Positions 8,972-18,074 of a stretch of 64,000 bases of DNA are shown in pieces; position 1 is the stretch's first letter; the number at the start of each line of letters is the position of its first letter. Position numbers and translations under genes: made by a program. This stretch comes from Nocardiopsis sp. YSL2 (GTDB taxonomy: Bacteria; Actinomycetota; Actinomycetes; Streptosporangiales; Streptosporangiaceae). The notes below the pieces were generated by a model, which did no database searches, was not told where the DNA came from, and was given only the letters and a program-made list of their open reading frames with translations. The DNA lies in assembly GCF_030555055.1 (NCBI RefSeq), contig NZ_JAMOAO010000001.1, positions 6,014,001 to 6,078,000 of the forward strand. The letters are read 5' to 3'.

Positions 8972-10105
8972 TCATTGCGGGTAGCACTCGACCTCGGAGG
9001 CCTTGACCCCCGCCCAGACCGTGTCACCGTGGGTCAGCCCGAGGTCGGCCAGCGCCGCGGGGGTGATGTCGGCGGCCAGCGCGGGCGGCCCCGCCAGGTG
9101 GACGCGCACCTGGTCGCCGAAGCGCTCGATCCCGTCCACCGTGGAGCGCCACACGTTGCGCGTACTGCCGTGGGGGTGTTCCCGGTACAGGGCCACCGCG
9201 CGCGGCGGGAAGGCCACCAGGGCCGGGCCCCCGCACGGCTCCCGGACCGCCACCCGGGTCGGCCCGCCGCCGTCGCCGTGCCCGTCCCGGCCGTCCAGGA
9301 CGACCGCCTCCCCCTCGCCCCGGCCGCGGAAGAGGTTCAGGCCCACCAGCCGGGCCACGTAGGCGGTGCGCGGACGCCGGGCCACCTCGGAGGGCGCCCC
9401 CTCCTGCACGGCCCGGCCCGACTCGATCACCGCGATGCGGTCGGCGAGCACCATGGCCTCCAGCGGGTCGTGGGTGACCAGAACCGTCACTCCGTCGAAT
9501 CCCTCCAGAAGGTGGCGCAGCCGGGACCGGACGCCGATGCGCGTGCTGGCGTCCAGCGCGGCCATCGGCTCGTCCAGCAGCAGCATCCGCGGCCGCACCG
9601 CCAGGGCGCGGGCCAGGGCGACCCGCTGTGCCTGGCCGCCGGAGAGGTGCCGGGGACGGCTGTGCGCGTACTCGGACAGGCCCATGTCGCCGAGCAGCGC
9701 GGCGGCGCGGGCGCGTGCCTGCGCCTTGGTCGCCCCCTGGCAGCGCGGCCCGAAGGCGACGTTGTCCAGCGCGTTCATGTGCTCGAAGAGCAGGTAGTCC
9801 TGGAAGACCATGCCGATCGGGCGGTCTTCGACGGCGGTGGAGGTCTCGTCGCGGCCGTCGAGGCGCACGTGTCCGCCGGTGAGGGGCACCAGGCCCGCCA
9901 GAGCGCGCAGCACGGAGGACTTGCCCGCGCCGTTGGGCCCCAGCAGCGCCAGGACCTCCCCCGGCGCCGCCGTCAGGCGCACGTCGAGGGTGAAGCCGCC
10001 CAGGCGCGCGCGCAGCGCGGCGTCGAGCCCGTGCGCCGCCCGCCCCGGGGTGGCCGCCGGGGACGGGCCGGGTCCGGGCTTCCCGGCGGATACCTCCCGG
10101 CTCAT
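8972..10105 (-). CDS. modC: Molybdate ABC transporter ATP-binding protein
   Basis: 377-residue ATPase energising molybdate import. It has Walker A (GPNGAGKSSVL), the ABC signature LSGGQAQRVALARAL and Walker B LLLDEPMAALD. The C-terminal ~110 residues form a molybdate-binding TOBE/Mop-type domain (VWAGVKASEVECYPQ at the end), which identifies ModC rather than another importer ATPase. The start ATG at 10105 overlaps the modB stop as ATGA, so translation is coupled; the same frame continues open upstream, but that part is antisense to modB's own reading. It is the last gene of the regulator-modA-modB-modC operon. Confidence 0.93.
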   Translation of the reverse strand: MSREVSAGKPGPGPSPAATPGRAAHGLDAALRARLGGFTLDVRLTAAPGEVLALLGPNGAGKSSVLRALAGLVPLTGGHVRLDGRDETSTAVEDRPIGMVFQDYLLFEHMNALDNVAFGPRCQGATKAQARARAAALLGDMGLSEYAHSRPRHLSGGQAQRVALARALAVRPRMLLLDEPMAALDASTRIGVRSRLRHLLEGFDGVTVLVTHDPLEAMVLADRIAVIESGRAVQEGAPSEVARRPRTAYVARLVGLNLFRGRGEGEAVVLDGRDGHGDGGGPTRVAVREPCGGPALVAFPPRAVALYREHPHGSTRNVWRSTVDGIERFGDQVRVHLAGPPALAADITPAALADLGLTHGDTVWAGVKASEVECYPQ

Positions 10106-10929
10106 CGGGCGTTCACCCACCTCTCGCGCAACGTGACCAGCACGGCCAGGGACACCAGGAGCAGCACCAGGCTCAGCACGATGGCGGCCTCCGGGTCGCG
10201 CTGCATGGCGATGTACACCGCCAGCGGCATGGTCTGGGTGGTGCCGGGGAAGTTCCCGGCGAAGGTGATGGTGGCGCCGAACTCGCCCAGGGCCCGCGCC
10301 CAGCACAGAGCGGCCCCGGCCGCGATCCCGGGCAGGACCATCGGCAGGGTGACCCGGGCGAAGACGGTGGCGCGGCTCGCACCCAGGGTGGCGGCGGCCT
10401 CCTCGTAGCGGCGGTCGGCCCCGCGCAGGGCACCCTCGACACTGATGACCAGGAAGGGCATGGCGACGAACACCTGGGCGATGACGACCGCGGTCGGAGT
10501 GAAGGGGAGGGTCAGCCCGAACCAGGCGTCCAGGTACCGACCGACCAGCCCGTTGCGGCCCAGCACCAGCAGCAGCGCGACGCCGCCCACCACGGGCGGG
10601 ATCACCAGGGGGACGGTCACCAGCGCCCGCACGAAGCGGCGCCCGGGGAACCGCGTGCGCGCCAGCAGCCAGGCCAGGGGGACGCCGAACAGCAGGGAGA
10701 CCGCGGTGGCGGCGCTGGCGGTGGACAGCGACAGCCACAGTGCGGAGAGCACGGCGGGGTCGGTGACGCGCGCGCCCATGGTGGGCCAGGGGGCTCGGAC
10801 CAGGAGCCCGGCGAAGGGCAGGACCAGGAAGAGCACGCCGACCACCGCGGGGACGACGAGGATCCAGGGGGTGCGTCCGGAACGGACGCGCCGCACGCGC
10901 CAGCCCCGGCGGGGCGTCACGGTGGTCAC
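10102..10929 (-). CDS. modB: Molybdate ABC transporter permease
   Basis: 275-residue inner-membrane permease. About six hydrophobic helices begin with ILVVPAVVGVLFLVLPFAGLLV, and the EAA loop, which contacts ModC, reads EEAAATLGASRATVFARVTLP near residues 178-198. The GTG start at 10929 overlaps the modA stop by four bases (GTGA), and its own stop overlaps modC in the same way. It acts with ModA and ModC to import molybdate for molybdenum cofactor. Confidence 0.93.
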   Translation of the reverse strand: MTTVTPRRGWRVRRVRSGRTPWILVVPAVVGVLFLVLPFAGLLVRAPWPTMGARVTDPAVLSALWLSLSTASAATAVSLLFGVPLAWLLARTRFPGRRFVRALVTVPLVIPPVVGGVALLLVLGRNGLVGRYLDAWFGLTLPFTPTAVVIAQVFVAMPFLVISVEGALRGADRRYEEAAATLGASRATVFARVTLPMVLPGIAAGAALCWARALGEFGATITFAGNFPGTTQTMPLAVYIAMQRDPEAAIVLSLVLLLVSLAVLVTLRERWVNAR

Positions 10930-11756
10930 GGCGTACCGAAGCCGGCGTCGTCCAGGACGGCCGATCCGGTCTGGGAGGTGACCGCATCGATGAAGGCCGC
11001 GGCCAGTCCGGGGGCCTCGGAGGTGGCCGGGACGCCGATCGGGTAGTCGTTGACGGCTTCCTCCGCCTCCGGGAAGTCCAGCCCCTCGACCCGGCCGTCG
11101 GCGGCGATGACGTCGCTGGCGTAGACCAGACCGGCGTCCACCTCGCCCAGCTCGACCTTGGTCAGGACCGCCCGGACGTCCTCCTCCAGGGTGACCGGGG
11201 TGACCTGGACTCCGGACGCCTCCATCGCGGTCCGGGTCGCCGCCCCGCAGGGCACGTCCTCCGCGCAGAAGGCCACCTGGACGCCGTCCTCGGCCAGGTC
11301 GGCCACGCTCCCGATCCCGGCGGGGTTGTCGGGAGGCACGGCGATGCGCAGGGTGTTGGTGGCGAAGACCAGTCCGTTCTCGCCGTGTTCGGCCGCCCAG
11401 GCGGAGTCCAGTCCCTCGCCCTGCACGACCTGGGCCATGGTGGAGGTGTTGGCGGAGGCGAACACGTCCGCGGGCGCCCCGGAGTTGATCTGCTGGGCCA
11501 GCTCACTGCTGCCCGCGAAGCTGAGGGTGACGTCGACTCCGGGGTGCTCTTCCTCGAAGCTCCCGGCGATCCCGGTGAAGACGTCGGTGAGGGAGGCGGC
11601 GGCCAGCACGGTGAGTTCTCCGCTGAGCCCGTCGCCGGTACCGGCGGTGTCCTGGGCCCCACAGGCGGTCAGGCCCAGCAGTGCGGCGGCCGGCACGGCG
11701 AGCACACCGCGGGCGGGGCGCACGGGCCGGGCGCGTCGGGGGGCGGTCTCACGCAT
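10926..11756 (-). CDS. modA: Molybdate-binding lipoprotein of the ModABC importer
   Basis: 276-residue extracytoplasmic binding protein. A lipoprotein signal ends in ALLGLTACG (lipobox Cys near residue 32). The mature part begins ELTVLAAASLTDVFTGIAGSF, the ModA N-terminal strand with the ligand-contacting Ser/Ala-Ala-Ser region, and continues with FAGSSELAQQINSGAPADVF. It delivers molybdate to ModB/ModC. Its first 8 bases overlap the end of the regulator gene. Confidence 0.93.
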   Translation of the reverse strand: MRETAPRRARPVRPARGVLAVPAAALLGLTACGAQDTAGTGDGLSGELTVLAAASLTDVFTGIAGSFEEEHPGVDVTLSFAGSSELAQQINSGAPADVFASANTSTMAQVVQGEGLDSAWAAEHGENGLVFATNTLRIAVPPDNPAGIGSVADLAEDGVQVAFCAEDVPCGAATRTAMEASGVQVTPVTLEEDVRAVLTKVELGEVDAGLVYASDVIAADGRVEGLDFPEAEEAVNDYPIGVPATSEAPGLAAAFIDAVTSQTGSAVLDDAGFGTP

Positions 11757-12150
11757 GGTGGTCTCCGGCCGTTTCGATGATGACGTTGGTGGACTTGACC
11801 ACCGCCGTGGCCAGGCTGCCCTCCTCCAGACCGAGTTCGTCGGCGGCCTCCCTGCTCATCAGGGAGACCACCCGGTGCGGTCCGGCCTGGATCTCGACAC
11901 TGGCCATGACCTGGTCGCGCACCACGTTGGTGACCAGCCCCCGGAAGCGGTTGCGAGCCGAGGAGAGCCGCAGCCCGGGGTCCTCGTCGGCTCCGGCACG
12001 CATGAAGGCGGCGAGTTCGGCGCCATCGAGGTGACGGTGGCCGGAGCCGTCGCGGTCGGCGGCCAGGCGTCCGGCGTCCACCCAGCGCCGCACGGTGTCC
12101 GCGCTGACACCGAGGAGGTCGGCGGCCTCACCGATCTGGAAGGTGGGCAT
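11749..12150 (-). CDS. Molybdate-responsive regulator: excisionase/MerR-like HTH fused to a molbindin (TOBE) domain
   Basis: 133 residues. The N-terminal half (FQIGEAADLLGVSADTVRRW, then a VDAGRLAADRDGSGHRHLD wing) is a BldC/excisionase-type winged helix. The C-terminal half (SSARNRFRGLVTNVVRDQVM...SREAADELGLEEGSLATAVVKSTNVI) is a Mop/TOBE molybdate-binding domain. It is compact compared with classical ModE, which uses a LysR-type HTH. It leads the operon and overlaps modA by 8 bases, so it probably senses molybdate and controls its own transporter. Direct repeats upstream (12196-12218) are candidate sites. Confidence 0.88.
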   Translation of the reverse strand: MPTFQIGEAADLLGVSADTVRRWVDAGRLAADRDGSGHRHLDGAELAAFMRAGADEDPGLRLSSARNRFRGLVTNVVRDQVMASVEIQAGPHRVVSLMSREAADELGLEEGSLATAVVKSTNVIIETAGDHHA

Positions 12151-12195
12151 GGGAACAACCTACTCTTCGCAGTTGCGATGGAACGATGGTCTTTT

Positions 12196-12218
12196 GCCTA
12201 GCAGATCATAAGCATAGC
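12196..12218 (-). promoter_or_regulatory. Direct repeats GCCTAGC / GCATAGC upstream of the mod operon
   Basis: Two heptamers differing at one base lie 16 bp apart (starts 12196 and 12212) in an AT-rich patch 46-68 bases before the regulator start. Tandem direct repeats are the arrangement used by BldC-type HTH proteins, the class of HTH in the first gene. The minus strand between them contains TATGAT, a possible -10. Confidence 0.35.
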
Positions 12219-12256
12219 GCCGCGTCTTCGTCGGATATGCCAGGAACACACAGGAA

Positions 12257-12303
12257 GGGGCCCGCGCCCGCCGCCGTGGGCTCTGGCGGTGGGCGCGGAC
12301 CCC
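12257..12303 (-). terminator. Terminator downstream of the glycosyl hydrolase gene
   Basis: Arms 12257-12275 and 12285-12303 form a stem of about 17 pairs with one G-T pair and one mismatch around a 9-base loop, just after the minus-strand stop at 12330. It isolates this gene from the mod operon. Confidence 0.65.
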
Positions 12304-12329
12304 GGGGGACCCGCGTGGAGGCGCTCAGG

Positions 12330-13952
12330 TCAGCTGCGAGGGTCGGCGACCTCGCTGATCGGGCCCTCGGCACGGTAGGCGTCCAGGGCGGTGACCACGT
12401 ATCCGGCGCCGTCCGCCACCGGGGCGGTGTCGGTCAGGGCGCTCTCCCCCGTCACCCCGACCAGGTTCCCGGGCGCGACCGCGGCGCAGTGGGCCTCCTC
12501 CGAGGCGGGGTCGAGCCCGTCCAGGCCGCCCTCGGGAAGGCGGTAGACGGCGTAGAAGCGGGCGTCGTCGCGGGCCTGCCAGGTGACCTCGACCCGGTCC
12601 TTGTCCTCCTGCGCGCTCACGCCCTCGACGGCGCCGGTGAGCAGGCCCTCGGCGGAGTCGACGCGGACCGGCAGCGCGGGGCGGGTGTAGTGGGCCTCGC
12701 GCAGGCCCTCGACGGCCTCGGCGTTCTCGCGCAGGCTCTTGATGGAGAAGAACACGTCCCCGGCGACCTGGTCCAGGGCACCGGAGTAGTCGAGCTGGCG
12801 GCTCAGCGCGTCCGCCCCGGTCCAGCCGTCCTCGCCCAGGCGGTAGGCGGCCTGGCCGACGTAGAGGTCCACGCCGGTGCCCTCGACCTCGTGCGCCCAC
12901 CAGTCGGCCAGGGCCTCGTAGTCGGCGTTGTCGAACCCGCGCTCCCAGTACAGCTGCGGCGCGACGTAGTCGACGGTGCCCTCCTGGATCCAGGTGCGGG
13001 TGTCGGCGTACTGGGCGTCGTAGGACTCCAGGCCCGAGGTCGGCGAGCCGCTGCCGTCGGTGGAGTCGTTGCGCCAGATGCCGAACGGGGAGACCCCGAA
13101 GCTCACCCAGGGCTTGGACTGCTGGATCTGGAAGTGCACGTCCCGCATGAGCTGGTCGACGTTGTCGCGGCGCCAGTCGGCCCGGGAGTCGAAGTCGCCG
13201 CCGTGCTCCTCCCAGCTGGCGTCGTCGTCGAAGTCCCCGCCGTCCTTGGGGTAGGGGTAGAAGAAGTCGTCGAAGTGCACGCCGTCGACGTCGTAGCGGT
13301 CGACGACGTCCATGATCACGGCCGTCACCCACTCGCGGACCTCGGGGATGCCGGGATCGAGGTAGCCCTCGTCGCCGTAGTCGACCAGCCAGTCGGGGTT
13401 CTCCTTGACCGGGTGGTCCTCGGAGAGGTTCTCGATGTCGGGGTCCTGGAAGCCGACGCGGTAGGGGTTGAACCAGGCGTGCAGTTCCAGCCCGCGCCGG
13501 TGGGCCTCCTCGACCGCGTACCGCAGGGGGTCGTAGCCGGGGTCGCCGCCCTGCTCCCCGGTGAGGTAGCGGGCCCAGGGCTCCAGGTCGGACTCGTAGA
13601 CGGCGTCCGCGGTGGGCCGGGTGTGCAGGAACACGGCGTTGAGCCCCATGTCCACGGCGTCGTCGAGGTAGGCGTCCAGCTCCTCGCGCTGTTCGCGGCC
13701 CGACAGCCCGGGCTCGGAGGGCCAGTCGATGTTGCGGACGGTGGTGAGCCAGGCGCCGCGCATCCTCTGCTTGTCGCCGTCGGTCCCGCACTGGACGGGC
13801 GCGGTGCCCACCGCCCCGTCCGCGGCCTCCTCACCGCCGCCACCGCCGCCGGACAGGGTGCAGCCGGAGGCCAGGACGGCGGTCGCCGCGGCGATCGCCG
13901 TCCACCGTGCCGCCGTGGTGGACGGGGTCACCACGCGTGCGACTGATCGCAT
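12330..13952 (-). CDS. Lipoprotein glycosyl-hydrolase-like protein (GHL10 / DUF187 type)
   Basis: 540 residues. A lipoprotein signal (AAATAVLASGCTLSGG, lipobox Cys near residue 30) precedes a GHL10 domain: RGAWLTTVRNIDWPSEPG, GLNAVFLHTRPTADAVYES, LHAWFNPYRVG, DGVHFDDFFYPYP and ISPFG-like SFGVSPFGIW. This TIM-barrel family is predicted to cleave polysaccharide and is often linked to cell-envelope or spore-wall glycans. A fibronectin-type C-terminal part (VEVTWQARDDARFYAVYRLPEGG) may bind carbohydrate. The start at 13952 follows GGAGGAAGC. It is divergent from menF. Confidence 0.87.
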   Translation of the reverse strand: MRSVARVVTPSTTAARWTAIAAATAVLASGCTLSGGGGGGEEAADGAVGTAPVQCGTDGDKQRMRGAWLTTVRNIDWPSEPGLSGREQREELDAYLDDAVDMGLNAVFLHTRPTADAVYESDLEPWARYLTGEQGGDPGYDPLRYAVEEAHRRGLELHAWFNPYRVGFQDPDIENLSEDHPVKENPDWLVDYGDEGYLDPGIPEVREWVTAVIMDVVDRYDVDGVHFDDFFYPYPKDGGDFDDDASWEEHGGDFDSRADWRRDNVDQLMRDVHFQIQQSKPWVSFGVSPFGIWRNDSTDGSGSPTSGLESYDAQYADTRTWIQEGTVDYVAPQLYWERGFDNADYEALADWWAHEVEGTGVDLYVGQAAYRLGEDGWTGADALSRQLDYSGALDQVAGDVFFSIKSLRENAEAVEGLREAHYTRPALPVRVDSAEGLLTGAVEGVSAQEDKDRVEVTWQARDDARFYAVYRLPEGGLDGLDPASEEAHCAAVAPGNLVGVTGESALTDTAPVADGAGYVVTALDAYRAEGPISEVADPRS

Positions 13953-14145
13953 CAAGACTGCTTCCTCCAGGGCCGGTTCGCGGCGCGCCTGGGGCGGCGC
14001 ACCGCGAACCAGAGTAAGGCAAGATGTCAAGTTTCGGACACGATTCCGGCAAACTATGGAAATCGCAGCAGCGAGTCGTTTTGAGGTCGTCTGGGTACGG
14101 ATGCACGTTTCCGGAACCCGAGGGCGTCCCGGTCGAGCGACGTTC

Positions 14146-14151
14146 TAGACT
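14146..14151 (+). promoter_or_regulatory. Candidate -10 for leaderless menF transcript
   Basis: TAGACT lies 8 bases before the GTG start of menF, and no ribosome-binding site is visible between them. This spacing fits a leaderless mRNA. Confidence 0.35.
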
Positions 14152-14159
14152 CGGTACCC

Positions 14160-15443
14160 GTGAACGCCGACCTCAGCCCGCCCGCACTGCACGTCCGCAC
14201 CGTCGCCCTGCGCTCCGACACCGACAGCCTGGTCCGCCACCTGCCCGCCGGGGCGCCCCTGGCCTGGCTGACCGGCGAGGACGGCCTCGTGGCCTGGGGC
14301 CGGGCGGCACGGCTGGACCTGCCGGGGCGGCCCGACGCCGCGGACCCCACCGACACCTCCCGCTTCACCGACGCCGCGCGCTGGACCGAGGCCCTGACCG
14401 CCAAGGCCGTGGTCGAGGACGAGGTCGCCCTGCCCGGAACGGGCCTGGTCACCTTCGGCACCTTCACCTTCACCCCCTCCTCCGACGGCTCCGCCCTCGT
14501 GGTCCCCCGCGTCCTCATCGGGCGGCGCGACGGGCGCACCTGGCTGACCACCGTCACCGACACGCCCGGCGCCCACCCGCCGGAGCTGCTGCACCCCACC
14601 CCGGAGCCGCGCCCGATCGGCCCGTTGACCTGGACCGAGGGTTCACTGGGCCGCGAGGAGTGGAAGTCGGTGGTGGCCGACACCGTCGAACGCATCAGGA
14701 CCGGCGACATGGACAAGGCGGTCCTGGCCCGCGACGCCGTCGCCGAGGCCGCCTCCGCCATCGACGTGCGCACACTGCTGGAACGGCTGCGCCGCCGCTT
14801 CCCCAGCTGCTTCACCTTCTCCGTGGACGGCATGGTGGGCGCCACCCCCGAACTGCTGCTGCGCCTGGAAGGCGACCGGTTCACCTCACTGGTGCTGGCC
14901 GGAACCCGCCCGCGCGGAGAGGACCCGAACTCCGACCGCGCCCTGGCCGAGGACCTGATGTCCTCGGCCAAGGACGTGGAGGAGCACGGCCTGGCGGTGG
15001 ACTCGCTGCGCACGGCCCTGGAGCCGCTCAGCGAGGAGCTGTCCGTCCCCGCCTGGCCGCACCTGCTGCAGCTGGCCAACGTGCAGCACCTGGCCACCCG
15101 CGCCCACGCGCGCCTGTCCCCCGGGGTCTCGGCGCTGGACGCGGTGGCGGCCCTGCACCCCACCGCTGCGGTCGGCGGAACACCCACCGCGGCGGCGATG
15201 CGGCTGATCGCCGACGTGGAGGGCATGGACCGGGTCGGCTACGCCGGCCCCGTGGGCTGGCTCGACGGCGCGGGCAACGCCGAATGGGGCATCGCGCTGC
15301 GCTCGGCGCGTCTGGAGGGCGCGCGGGCCCGCCTCTTCGCCGGATGCGGCATCGTCGCCGGGTCCGATCCGGAGTCGGAGGCGGCCGAGACAGAGTCGAA
15401 GTTCCGGGTCATGCGCGAGGCGCTCACCGACCCGGCCGACTGA
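14160..15443 (+). CDS. menF: Isochorismate synthase
   Basis: 427-residue chorismate-binding enzyme converting chorismate to isochorismate, the entry to menaquinone synthesis (a siderophore-type DhbC role is the alternative). The C-terminal catalytic domain contains IRTGDMDKAVLARDAV, TPELLLRLEGDRFTSLVLAGTRPRG, HPTAAVGGTPT and YAGPVGWLDGAGNAEWGIALR with a GCGIVAGS-type end block (AGCGIVAGSDPESEA). The presence of menD, menC, menB and menE within 15 kb favours the menaquinone role. The gene is separate from menD and divergent from the lipoprotein hydrolase. Confidence 0.9.
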   Translation: MNADLSPPALHVRTVALRSDTDSLVRHLPAGAPLAWLTGEDGLVAWGRAARLDLPGRPDAADPTDTSRFTDAARWTEALTAKAVVEDEVALPGTGLVTFGTFTFTPSSDGSALVVPRVLIGRRDGRTWLTTVTDTPGAHPPELLHPTPEPRPIGPLTWTEGSLGREEWKSVVADTVERIRTGDMDKAVLARDAVAEAASAIDVRTLLERLRRRFPSCFTFSVDGMVGATPELLLRLEGDRFTSLVLAGTRPRGEDPNSDRALAEDLMSSAKDVEEHGLAVDSLRTALEPLSEELSVPAWPHLLQLANVQHLATRAHARLSPGVSALDAVAALHPTAAVGGTPTAAAMRLIADVEGMDRVGYAGPVGWLDGAGNAEWGIALRSARLEGARARLFAGCGIVAGSDPESEAAETESKFRVMREALTDPAD

Positions 15444-15494
15444 GCGCGCACCCCCTGTCACACGACGGAAACCCCGCCCCGCTACCCTCACGCC

Positions 15495-15944
15495 ATGCGC
15501 ATCGAACACGCCCGCTGGGACGACCCCGACGCCCAGGCCCTGCGCGCCCTGCAGCGCACCGAGATCGCCGAGCGCTACGGCACGCCCGACTCCGAGCCCG
15601 GTGCCGCGCCCTCGGCCGCGGACATCGCGCTGTTCGTCCTGGCCCGCGAGGCCGACGGCACCGCGGTGGGCTGCGGCGGTCTGCGCCGGCTGGACGGGGC
15701 CGGTGGCGAGATCAAGCGCATGTACGTGCGCCCCGAGCGGCGCGGCTCGGGCGCCGCGCCCCTGATCCTGGCGGCGCTGGAGGACTGGGCCCGCGAGCGG
15801 GGCTGGAAGGCGCTGCGCCTGGAGACCGGCGACCGCCAGCCCGACGCCGTGCGGTTCTACACCCGGTCCGGTTACACGCCGATCCCTCCGTTCGGCGCCT
15901 ACGCCGACGAACCGTCGTCGCTGTGCTTCGAACGGATCCTCTGA
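15495..15944 (+). CDS. GNAT-family N-acetyltransferase
   Basis: 149 residues of the Gcn5-related acetyltransferase fold. The acetyl-CoA-binding loop is MYVRPERRGSGAAPLILAAL near residues 76-95 (R-x-x-G-x-A), followed by the LRLETGDRQPDAVRFYTRSGY strand-helix of the C-terminal half. It transfers acetyl from acetyl-CoA to an unknown amine substrate. It lies 51 bases after menF and may be read from the same transcript; two hairpins follow it. Confidence 0.88.
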   Translation: MRIEHARWDDPDAQALRALQRTEIAERYGTPDSEPGAAPSAADIALFVLAREADGTAVGCGGLRRLDGAGGEIKRMYVRPERRGSGAAPLILAALEDWARERGWKALRLETGDRQPDAVRFYTRSGYTPIPPFGAYADEPSSLCFERIL

Positions 15945-15960
15945 CGCGCGGGAGCGCGCA

Positions 15961-16006
15961 CGGGCCGGTTCCGGGCGTGTGACCCCCGCCCCCCGGAACC
16001 GGCCCG
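15961..16006. terminator. Terminator between convergent GNAT and phoX genes
   Basis: A perfect 15-bp stem (15961-15975 with 15992-16006) with a 16-base loop. Confidence 0.7.
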
Positions 16007-16036
16007 GTGCGTCCCGTGCCACGCACGGGACGCACC
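16006..16036. terminator. Second back-to-back hairpin before phoX
   Basis: A perfect 14-bp stem (GGTGCGTCCCGTGC and its complement) with a three-base loop, directly abutting the previous hairpin. It probably terminates phoX on the minus strand, so each converging gene has its own structure. Confidence 0.65.
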
Positions 16037-16052
16037 GGTTGGCAGCGGCCGC

Positions 16053-18074
16053 CTACTGGCCGATGTCGCGGCCGGCCCTGTGCCAGATGCAGGCCACCGA
16101 CGGGCGCGGGAAGTCCCCGTCGGGCCACACGCTGGTGGGCGACTCGAAGGTGCCGTCGTCGCCCGGGTGCTGCGGGGCGAGGAAGACGGTCTTGTTGTCC
16201 CCGGTGATGAAGGGGCCGCAGGCCTCGGCACGGTGCGGCACCGTGGCGAACGTCTTCAGCTCACCGCGGAAGCGGCCCTCGACCGGCATGACGTGCAAGG
16301 CGTCGGCCGTGCCCAGGGAGCCGGGCTGGCCGTCGGTGGAGATCCACAGGTTGCCGTGCTTGTCGAAGGCCAGGTTGTCCGGCGCCGAGATCGCCATGAC
16401 CTTGGACTTGTCGAAACCCGCGTAGTAGGTGTCGTCGTCCTCGGGGTCGCCGCACACCAGCGGCACGTTCCAGCCGAAGGCGGTGGCCGCGTTGTCCCCG
16501 CCCTCCTCGACGATCTCCAGGATGTGGCCGTAGCGGTTGGGGCCGCGCGGGTTGGGCTCGTCGGCCTGGCCGGGCTCACGGGCGGAGTTGTTGGTCAGCG
16601 CGCAGTAGACCTTGCCGGTGACCGGGCTGGGCTCGAAGTCCTCGGGACGGTCCATCTTGGTGGCGCCCGCGGCATCGGCGGCCAGGCGGGTGTACACCAG
16701 CACCTCGGCGACGCTGAAGCCGTCCACGAAGCTCTCGGTGGCGTTGCACAGGGCGATCCACTCGCCGGTGCCGTCGAACTCACCGTCGGAGGGCAGCGTG
16801 CCGGAGCCGTCGAACTCCTCGGCCGGGCTGTTGCCGGTGAGCTTGGCGACGTAGAGCGTGCCCGAGTCGAGCAGGGTCATGTTGTGCCGGCGCGAACCCT
16901 CGACGTACCGGCCGTCGCTGACGAACTTGTACATGTAGTCGAAGCGCTCGTCGTCGCCCAGGTAGACCACGACCCGGTCGTCGGCCGCCAGGATGGTGTT
17001 GGCGCCCTCGTGCTTGAAGCGGCCCAGCATGGTGCGCTTGACCGGCGCGGCCTGGGGGTCGAGCGGGTCGATCTCGACGACGTAGCCGAAGCGGTTGGCC
17101 TCGTTGGGGTGCTTGGACAGGTCGAAGCGCTCCTCGACCCGGTCCCAGCGGCGGCTGGAGGCACCGGTGCGCAGACCGTAGCGGTTGGTCTCGGGGGTGC
17201 CGGGCGCGTGGCCGAAGTACTGGTTGAAGTTCTCCTCACCGCTGAGGAAGGTGCCCCAGGGCGTCATGCCGCCCGAGCAGTTGTTGAGCATGCCCAGGAC
17301 CTCGGTACCCGACGGGTCGGCCTCGGTCTTGAGCAGGTCGTGGCCGGCGGCGGGACCGGAGAGGACGAAGGGGGTGCCGGTGTGGATGCGCCGGTTGAAG
17401 GCGCGCTCGCCCTCGGAGAGCTTCCACTGCCCGCTGCGGCCCACCCGCTCGATCTCCACCAGGGAGCCGCCGTGCGCGGCCATGGTGACCCGGATCTGCT
17501 CCGGGTCGGCGTCGGCGCCACCGGTGTACCCGGCGAACATGATGCGCTCGTTGGTGTACTCGTGGTTCACCCACAGCAGGCCGTGGTCGTCGTCGAGCTG
17601 GTGCAGGCCGACGTAGTCGCAGTTGTACCCGAACTGCTGGGCCTGGGCCTCGGCGGTCTGGGCGTTGACGTCGAACTCCGGGGCGCCGGGCAGGACCGGG
17701 TCGCCCCAGCGCACGATGACGTGCTGCTCGTATCCGCGGGGGACGGTGAGCGCGTCCTCGTTGTTGGGCAGGACGTTGCGGAACGTCAGGCGGGGCGAGG
17801 GGTGGGGGCGGTTCGGTCGGCGGTCGGCCATGGCCGGGGCCAGGGCCGACAGCCCCAGCGCGCCCGCCCCGGCGGTCACGGCTCCGGTGCGCAGCGCGGA
17901 ACGGCGCGAGAGGGCCTTCTGGAAGATGTCACCGAAGTAGGCGTTGCCGCTGGTGTTGGGAGCCGGGTGGAAACAGGCGTCGCCGCAGCGGTAGTGACAC
18001 GTCGCGCGGGATCGGCCACCGCCGACCTGGCCCAGGAGCGGCAGGAGGCGACGTTGGGGCGCGGATTCGGGCAC
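16053..18074 (-). CDS. phoX: PhoX-type (DUF839) secreted alkaline phosphatase
   Basis: 673 residues. A twin-arginine signal, SRRSALRTGAVTAGAGALGLSALAPAMA, lies near residues 50-77, and the leader before it carries HYRCGDACFH, typical of actinobacterial PhoX-like proteins. The remainder is the beta-propeller DUF839 domain with GYNCDYVGLH, LWVNHEYTNERIMF and GGMTPWGTFLSGEENFNQYF, the last containing the conserved Glu metal ligands. PhoX enzymes release phosphate from esters outside the cell using Ca and Fe. The GTG at 18074 is chosen because AAGGAG sits six bases upstream. A PHO box at 18206-18227 suggests PhoP control under phosphate starvation. Confidence 0.88.
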   Translation of the reverse strand: MPESAPQRRLLPLLGQVGGGRSRATCHYRCGDACFHPAPNTSGNAYFGDIFQKALSRRSALRTGAVTAGAGALGLSALAPAMADRRPNRPHPSPRLTFRNVLPNNEDALTVPRGYEQHVIVRWGDPVLPGAPEFDVNAQTAEAQAQQFGYNCDYVGLHQLDDDHGLLWVNHEYTNERIMFAGYTGGADADPEQIRVTMAAHGGSLVEIERVGRSGQWKLSEGERAFNRRIHTGTPFVLSGPAAGHDLLKTEADPSGTEVLGMLNNCSGGMTPWGTFLSGEENFNQYFGHAPGTPETNRYGLRTGASSRRWDRVEERFDLSKHPNEANRFGYVVEIDPLDPQAAPVKRTMLGRFKHEGANTILAADDRVVVYLGDDERFDYMYKFVSDGRYVEGSRRHNMTLLDSGTLYVAKLTGNSPAEEFDGSGTLPSDGEFDGTGEWIALCNATESFVDGFSVAEVLVYTRLAADAAGATKMDRPEDFEPSPVTGKVYCALTNNSAREPGQADEPNPRGPNRYGHILEIVEEGGDNAATAFGWNVPLVCGDPEDDDTYYAGFDKSKVMAISAPDNLAFDKHGNLWISTDGQPGSLGTADALHVMPVEGRFRGELKTFATVPHRAEACGPFITGDNKTVFLAPQHPGDDGTFESPTSVWPDGDFPRPSVACIWHRAGRDIGQ

